5,706 bases of DNA, from the NCBI GenBank assembly GCA_949747725.1, contig CATKFJ010000145.1:1-5706 (forward strand). The letters run 5' to 3'. The stretch is from an uncultured bacterium. Lineage in GTDB: Bacteria; Bacillota; Clostridia; Christensenellales; Pumilibacteraceae. Of this stretch, positions 1-5,706 are shown one piece after another. A model generated the notes under the pieces. The model was not told the DNA's origin. It saw only the letters and a list, made by a program, of their open reading frames with translations, and did no database searches. The position numbers were made by a program, and so were the translations under genes. Position 1 is the stretch's first letter. Every line of letters starts with the position of its first letter.

Positions 1-3000
1 CCGCTGCTCACTACCGTGATCGTATAGCGCAACGTGTACGGGTTGCCTACCGCATCGGTCGCAGTGTAAACAACTTCATAATCGCCGGCCATCGTGAAAG
101 TAATATCGCTGCCGTTATTTCCTTTCGTCGCGTTGTTATCGTACGAACCGGAAACCGTAGCCGCGCTGACCTCTTCCTTAGAAGGATTAATGAGACGCTT
201 TGTGATGCTTACTTTATCGTGTTCAGACGCCGAACCTTCCGTAAGGACTATCGACGAGAACGTGAAGGTATCGCCTACTTTGTAAGTGCCTTGAACATCC
301 GTACCGCCGCTGAGAGTGAACTCGGGCGCATCGATATCGCCGACGTTAATGGTGTACTTTGCGGTTGCCGGAGCGGCGTTTGCATAGGTCGCGGTATAGG
401 TTACCGTATAAGCGCCGTCCTTGGTAGCTCTGAACGTCATAGCCTTTTTATCGGTCTTATCCACAACTACGTCGCGAGAATCGGGGTCTTTTACTTCTAT
501 GTCTACTTCTGCCATGCCGTTATCGGTATAAGCTACGACTACAGGGAGCGTGACTGGAGTTTTGTCTTCCGCATTTTCGCTGTCCGCATTGTACTTATTC
601 CAATACACCGGCATAGTGCCTTGCATTTCGATTACAGGCGCGCTTTCATCGGTGATCGTGAAGTTATAGACGCCGTCGTTGGCGCTGCTGAACTTAACGT
701 CTGTCTCGTAGTTGTTTACATAAACGCCGTTGTTCAACTTATTTTGGTTGATATATCCGTCTTTTACGGTATACTTGCCTTGAGTCTTAGCGGTAAACTC
801 GCTGCCCATAAGGCTGAACACGCCGCCGCTTATCTGACGCACTACACGGAATACGGGATTGTCGCCGTCTTCATCTTCGATAACGATGCCCTTTATGACC
901 TCGTTGTTAAGCTTATACTTAACGTTTACGTTGCCGGTAGAACCGATAGCCGCAATCGCGGAGGTAGTTCCGTTGCTATTGGTAGGTCCGTCGACGTCGG
1001 CAAGCGTATAGCCGTAAACTTTATTGTTGCCGTTTACATCAAACACACGGACGGTAAGAGTATAAGCCTCTCCGTCATCAGTGCCTATCGACGGAAGGAA
1101 TTTGATATTCTGAACATAGATATTGGCTGTGTTTGCCGTTTCGTCCGCTACGGACACAGCTTCGAGCGTTACGTTGAGGGGATTGCCCTGAGGATCGCGA
1201 ACAGCTACTTCGAAACCTGTAAAGTCACGCATAGCATATGTCGTGGCTATAGCGAAACCGCCTGCATTTACGGTAGTTCCGGCTTTATAATTCGTTTCAT
1301 CGGCGGCAACATTCGTTACCGATTTGAAATCGATCTTGCCGGTATATTCGATATTGGTTACGGTAGCCGTATCCTTTATAAGCTTAACGGCTTTACTCTT
1401 GTTCCACGTTGCGGAATTATCTTCCGTATTGCTCTTGAAGTTACCTACTTTGTCCGTTACGCCTACATAGAAGTAGATTTCGGTCGCTTCGCCCAATGCA
1501 AGCGTCTGTTCATCGGCTTTATCCTTATTGATAACAAGATTGCCGTTTTCTATCTCTAGCGTTTCGCCGCCTTTAACGTCGGCATAAACGGTTTCGGAAA
1601 CATAAATTCTGTAATCGACCTGCGGACGCGTATCGGATGCGTCGGCGTAATCGGCATACGGAACGGTAAACGTTTTGTCGTTTTCGGAAATATAATCGGG
1701 TACGGTCACCTCCGCCGTCGTGGGGGCCGCTACATCCTTATATTCGTCTTGGAGCGTAACGGTGTACGTTTTGGACGAAGTGTTGTTTGCCTTATCGCGC
1801 GCACGGTACAATACCGTATACGTTCCGGTAAGAGCGCCGTCTTTCTTGTAATTGGTGAAGTCGAATACAAAGCCGTTTTCTTTATCGAAAGTCGCGTCGG
1901 CGTCGTATACGCTGTTCTTGGTGAACTTGTAATCGCTTTCCGTCGAGGAAAGGATATTGCTGAACTCGATAATCGTCTTGGATTTGTCCGAATCGGTTAT
2001 ACGGAAGTAGACCGAAATAACGTCGTCAGTATCTTCCGCGTTTTCGGGCATATGGTCTTTGTTATCGACAACGGTGGGAACGGTAAACTTGATTTTTCCG
2101 CTCATATCGATGTCCGCGCCGCCGTCGGTATTCTTTACATGAAGACCCCAAGTTTCGGGAATGAGATATTCGTCTACGTTCTTGAATACGGGCGCAACAA
2201 GGTCGGATACCGTGATAAAGTATTCGCGTTTGCTCGATTTGCCCTGACTGTTGGCGGTGCCGTCGTAAGAGTCGCTGAACGCCTCGTACGTGACTTTGTA
2301 CGTGCCTATCTCGGTGGGATAGAACGTCATAGCCTTATCGTTATCAAAAAGAACTTCGCCGTATTTTTTATCGGCTTTTTTATAAGCATAGCCGTTGGCA
2401 TCGATATCCACGTTGGTGACCTTTTCGCCGGTCGGATCGGTGACCTCGATAACTACTTTTACGTTATCGTCGTAAGTGTCCGTAGCGGTAGCTTTGGGGA
2501 GCGTTACGGCACGGTTGACCGAAACGTCTTTCTGAACGCCCGAAACGGAAAGAACGGGATTGCCTTCGCTCGGCACATTCGATTGAAGATTTACCGTATA
2601 AGTCTGATTGAAATGTTTTGTGCCGTTACCGTCGGCATTGACTACCTTTGCGGTATAAGTCAAGAATACTTTACCTGCTTTGCCGACATTGGCTTGAGCA
2701 GCCGTAAAAGTTTTCTTTTCGGCGTCCGTTGATTTGGGATCGTACGAAAGAGTGGACGAACGCGAATCGGAAACGGTAAGCGTATACAACGGTTTGCCGT
2801 CTTTATCTACAAGTTCGCGCAGGATATTATCCTTATCGTAATAAACGACTTTCGCGTCGGGAACGGTAAACGTTTTGCCGAATTCCAAGTGCGAAGGGAT
2901 ATCCGCGCCGTTGTAATCGACTTTAAGGAAGTATTCCTCATCCATACGAACGTTTACGTAAAAGTCGTAAGACACGTTGCCGTTATCGGCATTCGTATAG

Positions 3001-3344
3001 GTAAGCTTATAGCTTCCGAGCTGGTTAGCAGTCACAGTCGTAGCGGAAGCGCTTTCCGTTTTATCGCCGTTGGGAGCGGTAACCGTTACCTTAGAACCCT
3101 CGGGACACGGAACGGCGATATCCTCGCCGTAATTGACGGAATCTTTAAGCTTTAACGCACCGGCTATTGCAACGCCCTTACTGTCGGTAGTGACCGACGG
3201 CGTGGTTGTTTCATCACCTTCCTCGGCGGAAAATACGCCGCCGAACGGGACTGAAAACGCAAAGCAAGTGAACATTATAGCCAAGCAAAGTACGGCTATA
3301 ACGAGCGTGATACTGCATTTCTTGATTAAACCGAGTTTCTTCAT
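1..3344 (-). CDS. Large secreted Ig-like repeat surface protein, 3' end truncated by the window
   Basis: The minus strand is open without a stop from the ATG at 3344 to position 1: 1114 codons plus two bases, with the C-terminus outside the window. Residues 1-40 form a signal peptide. The rest is an array of about nine Ig-like beta-sandwich modules rich in Thr, Val, Asp, Asn, Lys and Tyr, with three Trp (399, 647, 915) and only one Cys (C80) after the signal peptide. Most modules end in a strand pair of the form G-x-Y-x-V-x-Y-x-A, often followed by D-x-x-G-N (for example 1087-1101), and several are joined by a D-x-x-A-P linker (381-385, 1003-1007). This is the style of bacterial Ig-like, HYR and OmpL47-type modules of exported adhesins and cell-wall proteins. 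An exported surface role is inferred; ligand and anchoring are unknown because LPXTG, S-layer or other anchors would lie in the missing end. No enzymatic domain was recognised. The gene has its own promoter and ribosome binding site. It follows hom but is unrelated to it in function. Confidence 0.9.
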   Translation of the reverse strand, partial: MKKLGLIKKCSITLVIAVLCLAIMFTCFAFSVPFGGVFSAEEGDETTTPSVTTDSKGVAIAGALKLKDSVNYGEDIAVPCPEGSKVTVTAPNGDKTESASATTVTANQLGSYKLTYTNADNGNVSYDFYVNVRMDEEYFLKVDYNGADIPSHLEFGKTFTVPDAKVVYYDKDNILRELVDKDGKPLYTLTVSDSRSSTLSYDPKSTDAEKKTFTAAQANVGKAGKVFLTYTAKVVNADGNGTKHFNQTYTVNLQSNVPSEGNPVLSVSGVQKDVSVNRAVTLPKATATDTYDDNVKVVIEVTDPTGEKVTNVDIDANGYAYKKADKKYGEVLFDNDKAMTFYPTEIGTYKVTYEAFSDSYDGTANSQGKSSKREYFITVSDLVAPVFKNVDEYLIPETWGLHVKNTDGGADIDMSGKIKFTVPTVVDNKDHMPENAEDTDDVISVYFRITDSDKSKTIIEFSNILSSTESDYKFTKNSVYDADATFDKENGFVFDFTNYKKDGALTGTYTVLYRARDKANNTSSKTYTVTLQDEYKDVAAPTTAEVTVPDYISENDKTFTVPYADYADASDTRPQVDYRIYVSETVYADVKGGETLEIENGNLVINKDKADEQTLALGEATEIYFYVGVTDKVGNFKSNTEDNSATWNKSKAVKLIKDTATVTNIEYTGKIDFKSVTNVAADETNYKAGTTVNAGGFAIATTYAMRDFTGFEVAVRDPQGNPLNVTLEAVSVADETANTANIYVQNIKFLPSIGTDDGEAYTLTVRVFDVNGNNKVYGYTLADVDGPTNSNGTTSAIAAIGSTGNVNVKYKLNNEVIKGIVIEDEDGDNPVFRVVRQISGGVFSLMGSEFTAKTQGKYTVKDGYINQNKLNNGVYVNNYETDVKFSSANDGVYNFTITDESAPVIEMQGTMPVYWNKYNADSENAEDKTPVTLPVVVAYTDNGMAEVDIEVKDPDSRDVVVDKTDKKAMTFRATKDGAYTVTYTATYANAAPATAKYTINVGDIDAPEFTLSGGTDVQGTYKVGDTFTFSSIVLTEGSASEHDKVSITKRLINPSKEEVSAATVSGSYDNNATKGNNGSDITFTMAGDYEVVYTATDAVGNPYTLRYTITVVSS
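432..446 (-). repeat. 15-bp identical DNA repeat, copy in module 8
   Basis: The plus-strand string GAACGTCATAGCCTT occurs here and again at 2322-2336, in the same reading frame, encoding K-A-M-T-F (residues 967-971). It lies ten residues before the GAYTVTYTA strand, at the matching place in module 3. It is the conserved core of two homologous modules rather than an independent element. Confidence 0.75.
2322..2336 (-). repeat. 15-bp identical DNA repeat, copy in module 3
   Basis: This is the second copy of GAACGTCATAGCCTT (plus strand), encoding K-A-M-T-F at residues 337-341, ten residues before GTYKVTYEA. The first copy is at 432-446. The same codons at all five positions suggest duplication of a module rather than convergence, although the rest of the two modules has diverged. 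Confidence 0.75.
3225..3344 (-). other. Sec signal peptide of the surface protein
   Basis: Residues 1-40 have a basic start (K2, K3, K8, K9), a long hydrophobic core from about residue 11 to 31, and a V-F-S-A cleavage site after A40, where the sequence turns acidic and Thr-rich (EEGDETTT). The three Cys in this segment (10, 20, 27) do not sit in a good lipobox, so signal peptidase I processing is more likely than lipoprotein processing. The presence of this export signal directly after a ribosome binding site supports the choice of start codon. Confidence 0.82.
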
Positions 3345-3355
3345 TTAGTCGATGT

Positions 3356-3361
3356 TCTCCT
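3356..3361 (-). promoter_or_regulatory. Ribosome binding site of the surface protein gene
   Basis: The minus strand reads AGGAGA here, 11 bases before the ATG at 3344. The match to the Shine-Dalgarno core is strong; the spacing is at the long end of the usual range. It supports the start that gives a complete signal peptide. Confidence 0.75.
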
Positions 3362-3382
3362 AAAAACATGCTTTTGTACACA

Positions 3383-3399
3383 TATACTGTAAAAGTATA
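3383..3399. promoter_or_regulatory. Inverted repeat over the -10 box and predicted start site, possible operator
   Basis: The plus strand reads TATACT-GTAAA-AGTATA, a perfect 6-bp inverted repeat with a 5-base spacer. One arm is the -10 hexamer itself and the other covers the predicted transcription start. A repressor dimer bound here would block RNA polymerase. Because the arms are A/T-rich and one is a -10 box, chance symmetry cannot be excluded, and I do not assign it to a regulator family. Confidence 0.4.
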
Positions 3400-3422
3400 C
3401 TATTACGCAAGAAATTTGTCAA
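3394..3422 (-). promoter_or_regulatory. Sigma-A type promoter of the surface protein gene
   Basis: On the minus strand a perfect -35 hexamer TTGACA (3422-3417) is followed after exactly 17 bp by TATACT (3399-3394), one mismatch from the -10 consensus. Transcription would start near 3387, giving a leader of about 43 bases with the AGGAGA site. This suggests strong housekeeping-sigma expression independent of the coaX-hom transcript. Both hexamers are overlapped by inverted repeats, so repression is possible. Confidence 0.8.
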
Positions 3423-3432
3423 ACATTTTGAC
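3418..3432. promoter_or_regulatory. Inverted repeat over the -35 box, possible operator
   Basis: The plus strand reads GTCAAA-CAT-TTTGAC, a perfect 6-bp inverted repeat with a 3-base spacer. One arm contains most of the -35 hexamer. Its centre is 34 bp from that of the repeat over the -10 box, about three helical turns, which would place two bound proteins on roughly the same face of the DNA. The two repeats differ in sequence and spacer, so they need not bind the same protein. Confidence 0.4.
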
Positions 3433-3615
3433 CGCCCTTAGCAAAATTAGTTTTACTTTTTTAAATCAGCGAAGTATAACTACCCTACTATTATGAGAAA
3501 GGCGTTTAAGAAATATGCGGAGATCCGTCGCGAATACAAATTTGCCAATCGCCGACCGTTAAAGTTACGCTCGGAACGATGACCGTTCGCGCGCATTCCG
3601 CATTTATATTTATGT

Positions 3616-4893
3616 TTACAGCACTCTTATCATAGAGTCGATACGGCGCACCGTAGCGAGCTTTCCTATCGTGCCGAGCGCGCGCATTACGGCGTGTTCT
3701 CTCGCACGGTGCGTGAGGAACAACAGAGTTGCCGTGTTTTCCGCCTGTCCCGTCCGCTGTATGGCAGATTTGATACTGACGCCGTTATCACTCAACACGG
3801 TCGAGATCTTACTCAGCACGCCCGTTTTATCGTCGACGGTCAGACTTATATAATATCCGCTTATAAAGTCGCCCACGAAATCGATATCTTTATCGAGCTT
3901 GCCCGTATTGTCGAAATCGCAGTATTCGGGCTTTCCTTTAAGACCTTTTATCACATCGGACACTATGGCGCTGCCCGTAGGATGCGCGCCTGCGCCGGCG
4001 CCGTATAACATGAGATCGCCCACATGATCGCCGTTTAGATACACCGCGTTGTACGCGCCCGAAACCGACGCAAGCGGATGCGCGCTCGGCACAAACACGG
4101 GATGCACGCGAGCTTCCACGGCATTGCCGTCGCGGGTACCTATAGCCAACAGTTTTATTTCGTAACCGAGCGCGTGCGCGTTTGAAATGTCTTGCGACGT
4201 TATCTTTGTGATCCCCTCGCGATAAATACACGTATACGGAACACAGGTATGGAAAGCAAGCGACGCGAGAATAGACAGTTTGTACGCCGCGTCGTAACCC
4301 TCCACGTCAGAAGTGGGATCGGCTTCGGCAAAACCGAGATGCTGAGCTTGAGTGAGCGCATTATGATAATCAAGGCGCTCTCCGCTCATTTTGCTGAGTA
4401 TATAATTGGTAGTGCCGTTTATTATGCCGTAGATGCTTTGGATCTTATCGCCCTGAAAACTCTCGCCGAGCGCACGTATTATCGGCACGCCGCCAACGCA
4501 GCTCGCCTCGAAATACAATCCGGAACCGTGCGCTTTCGCCGTTTGTTCGAGTTCGCTCCAATGCTTGGCTAAAAGCTCCTTATTTGCCGTAACTCCGGAT
4601 TTCCCCGCCGAGAGCAATTTTTCTATAAACGTTTTGGCAGGCTCGACGCCGCCCATGGTTTCCACTACAAGCTCGATCTCGGGATCGCTCGCGAGCTTAT
4701 CGATATCGCCGACGAAGATCTTGGAATCTACGCCGTGCGCTACTAACGGCGCGCTCGTGCGATCGAGCACCGCCGCGACTTCTATATCCAAGCCCTGAGT
4801 AGACAGTATATATTCTCGGTTGGAGGTGAGTATATCGTAAGCGCCGCCGCCCACCGTGCCGAAACCCATTATCGCTATTTTTCTCCGTTGCAT
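3616..4893 (-). CDS. hom: Homoserine dehydrogenase with C-terminal ACT domain
   Basis: This cytoplasmic enzyme reduces L-aspartate 4-semialdehyde to L-homoserine with NAD(P)H, the branch step to threonine and methionine. The 425-residue protein has the family's usual length and order. The Rossmann loop G-F-G-T-V-G is at 10-15, T-A-N-K-E with conserved K105 at 102-106, and E-A-S-C-V-G-G-V-P at 129-137. I-I-N-G-T-T-N-Y follows at 157-164. The family signature runs from A183 to K205 and includes D192, P193, D196, E198, G199, D201 and the catalytic-type K205. G-A-G-A-G-x-x-P-T is at 298-306. Residues from about 347 to 420 form an ACT domain, usual in forms inhibited by threonine, so feedback control is likely. 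The start is supported by ACGGAG 6 bases upstream. The gene begins 17 bases after coaX and probably shares its transcript. No aspartokinase, thrB or thrC is visible. Identification is firm. Confidence 0.97.
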   Translation of the reverse strand: MQRRKIAIMGFGTVGGGAYDILTSNREYILSTQGLDIEVAAVLDRTSAPLVAHGVDSKIFVGDIDKLASDPEIELVVETMGGVEPAKTFIEKLLSAGKSGVTANKELLAKHWSELEQTAKAHGSGLYFEASCVGGVPIIRALGESFQGDKIQSIYGIINGTTNYILSKMSGERLDYHNALTQAQHLGFAEADPTSDVEGYDAAYKLSILASLAFHTCVPYTCIYREGITKITSQDISNAHALGYEIKLLAIGTRDGNAVEARVHPVFVPSAHPLASVSGAYNAVYLNGDHVGDLMLYGAGAGAHPTGSAIVSDVIKGLKGKPEYCDFDNTGKLDKDIDFVGDFISGYYISLTVDDKTGVLSKISTVLSDNGVSIKSAIQRTGQAENTATLLFLTHRAREHAVMRALGTIGKLATVRRIDSMIRVL

Positions 4894-4899
4894 AGTAAA

Positions 4900-4905
4900 C
4901 TCCGT
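4900..4905 (-). promoter_or_regulatory. Ribosome binding site of hom
   Basis: ACGGAG on the minus strand lies 6 bases before the hom ATG at 4893, within the 17-base gap after coaX. It supports independent translation of hom within a shared transcript. Confidence 0.75.
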
Positions 4906-4910
4906 TTAAA

Positions 4911-5675
4911 TTACGAATTCAATTTATATATGATATTCAACCCTCTCAGCGTCAACGTTCTATCCACAACGTCGATAACGTTGACGCAACGGTTTACGAT
5001 ATCCGATATGCCGCCCGTAGCTATAACTTTGGCGTTCTCTAAGCCCGGTTCGGCTTTGAGTCTGGTCACCATAGACTCGACCATGCCCGAATATCCGTAA
5101 ATGATTCCCGATTGCATGTTGGATATAGTAGTTTTTCCGATCGTATTTTTAGGCAGAGCAAGTTCGACTTCGGGCAGTTTTGCCGCAGAAGCGGACAATG
5201 ATTCCGCAGCGGCTTTCAAGCCGAACGATATCGCGCCGCCGAGCATAACGCCGTCGCCCGTGACCGCATTAAACGTTGTTGCCGTGCCGCAATCGATAAC
5301 GATGCACGGACCGCCGTATATCCTATAAGCGCCCACGCATCCGGCCACCCTGTCCGCGCCGAGTTCTTTGGGATTATCGTACTTGATATACAGCCCCGTT
5401 TTCAGTCCCGATCCGACGGTCATCGGCTTTATGCCGAAATACGTTTCGACCATGTGCTCGAAAGTATAATTGAGATTGGGGTTGACCGAGCTTATAACCG
5501 CGCCCTTTATATCGCGCGGAAAAATATTGCGGTCCGCAAGCATATCCCTTATGAGCAACCAATACTCGTCACCCGTTTTATTGCTCGACGCCATGCGCAA
5601 TGTTTCGGACAGTTCGTCGCCGTTGAACACGCCCATTTTTATATTGGTATTGCCTATATCGAAAACTATTACCAT
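4911..5675 (-). CDS. coaX: Type III pantothenate kinase
   Basis: This cytoplasmic enzyme phosphorylates pantothenate with ATP to 4'-phosphopantothenate, the first step of CoA synthesis. It belongs to the ASKHA fold, and type III enzymes are known to need a monovalent cation and to escape CoA feedback. The 254-residue length is normal. Motifs in order are D-I-G-N-T-N (6-11, phosphate-binding loop), Y-D-N-P (99-102), G-A-D-R (106-109, with D108 as the expected general base), D-C-G-T-A-T-T-F (128-135), G-G-A-I-S-F-G-L (146-153), the A-K-L-P helix end (165-168) and A-T-G-G (219-222, adenosine side). Two positions differ from what I recall of the family: F151 where Pro is usual and N136 where Asp is usual. 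The start at 5675 puts the first beta strand directly before the phosphate loop and has an AGGA site upstream. It is followed by hom after 17 bases. Confidence is high. Confidence 0.96.
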   Translation of the reverse strand: MVIVFDIGNTNIKMGVFNGDELSETLRMASSNKTGDEYWLLIRDMLADRNIFPRDIKGAVISSVNPNLNYTFEHMVETYFGIKPMTVGSGLKTGLYIKYDNPKELGADRVAGCVGAYRIYGGPCIVIDCGTATTFNAVTGDGVMLGGAISFGLKAAAESLSASAAKLPEVELALPKNTIGKTTISNMQSGIIYGYSGMVESMVTRLKAEPGLENAKVIATGGISDIVNRCVNVIDVVDRTLTLRGLNIIYKLNS

Positions 5676-5683
5676 TTTATTTA

Positions 5684-5687
5684 TCCT
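5684..5687 (-). promoter_or_regulatory. Ribosome binding site of coaX
   Basis: AGGA on the minus strand lies 8 bases before the coaX ATG at 5675, in an A-rich stretch. Only 31 bases of upstream sequence are present, and no promoter can be seen in them, so the transcript probably starts further upstream or coaX belongs to a longer operon. Confidence 0.65.
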
Positions 5688-5706
5688 ACTTGTTTTCCGT
5701 TCGGTA

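Larger units (their letters stand above)
1..3167 (-). repeat. Tandem array of about nine divergent Ig-like modules
   Basis: Approximate modules by residue are 60-133, 134-255, 256-381, 382-533, 534-657, 658-784, 785-900, 901-1004 and 1005 to the window edge. They were set by recurring end strands: GSYKLTY (110), GKVFLTYTA (224), GTYKVTYEA (347), GTYTVLYRA (507), EIYFYVGV (622), EAYTLTVRV (759), GVYNFTI (891), GAYTVTYTA (977) and GDYEVVYTA (1087). Modules 3, 8 and 9 are the most alike. Module 5 ends in V-T-D-K-V-G-N, as in OmpL47-type repeats, and module 7 lacks the final hairpin and runs straight into I-T-D-E-S-A-P. Boundaries are estimates from the pattern; a structure model would be needed to fix them. 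Confidence 0.72.

Noticed and set aside
219..1559. 446-codon open frame on the plus strand
   Set aside because: It is in exact codon register with the surface gene on the other strand and stays open only because the sense gene rarely uses TTA, CTA or TCA. It ends exactly at the CTA codon of L596. The sense strand has a signal peptide, promoter, ribosome binding site and recognisable modules.
1749..2732. 327-codon open frame on the plus strand
   Set aside because: It is the same antisense shadow in codon register, ending at the TCA codon of S205 of the surface protein. The translation shows no domain pattern.
2889..3155. 88-codon open frame on the plus strand
   Set aside because: It is an antisense shadow ending at the TTA codon of L64 of the surface protein.
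3133..3348. 71-codon plus-strand frame ending in a hydrophobic stretch
   Set aside because: It lies opposite the signal peptide region of the surface gene; its hydrophobic tail mirrors that A/T-rich segment, and it has no ribosome binding site of note.
3574..3588. GAACG-ATGAC-CGTTC hairpin as an intrinsic terminator of hom
   Set aside because: The stem is only 5 bp and no T-run follows it on the minus strand.
3671..4798. Several plus-strand frames of 60 to 126 codons, and a 97-codon minus frame at 3938-4231, over hom
   Set aside because: hom is a complete, motif-perfect homoserine dehydrogenase across this whole stretch, so these are shadows in other frames.
4888..5562. Plus-strand frames of 70 and 75 codons, and a 62-codon minus frame, over coaX
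   Set aside because: coaX is full length with its motifs intact here, and these frames show no domain pattern or ribosome binding site.
1..5706. CRISPR array, tRNA, rRNA, insertion sequence or defence system
   Set aside because: No regularly spaced direct repeats, cloverleaf, rRNA-like stretch, transposase motif or terminal inverted repeat was seen; nearly all of the window is accounted for by three minus-strand genes.

Overview
The window carries three genes, all on the minus strand, in the transcription order coaX, hom, then a very large secreted surface-type protein whose 3' end lies beyond position 1. The organism looks like a Bacillota member, probably a Clostridia-type gut or anaerobe lineage. 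This is inferred from AGGAG-type ribosome binding sites, a near-consensus sigma-A promoter, a Gram-positive style signal peptide, type III pantothenate kinase and an Ig-module surface protein. No rRNA, tRNA or species-specific marker is present, so taxonomy stays open.

Positions 5706 to 4911 hold coaX, type III pantothenate kinase, with 31 bases of upstream sequence. After 17 bases hom follows (4893 to 3616), homoserine dehydrogenase with a C-terminal ACT domain. Both have good ribosome binding sites and probably share a transcript that starts outside the window. Both are central metabolism: CoA synthesis, and the aspartate branch to threonine and methionine.

Positions 3615 to 3345 form a 271-base intergenic region. 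Its half next to the surface gene has a near-perfect minus-strand promoter (TTGACA, 17 bp, TATACT). Two perfect inverted repeats overlap the two hexamers, with centres 34 bp apart, and could be operators. The half next to hom has no convincing terminator and only a weak plus-strand small ORF.

Positions 3344 to 1 encode the first 1114 residues of an open reading frame that leaves the window. It starts with a signal peptide, followed by about nine Ig-like beta-sandwich modules of roughly 75 to 150 residues. It is probably an exported adhesin or cell-surface stalk, transcribed separately from coaX-hom. The long plus-strand reading frames over this gene are antisense shadows in exact codon register and are not annotated.

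I saw no CRISPR array, mobile element, RNA gene or defence-type system. The least ordinary parts are the large surface protein and its promoter with paired palindromes.
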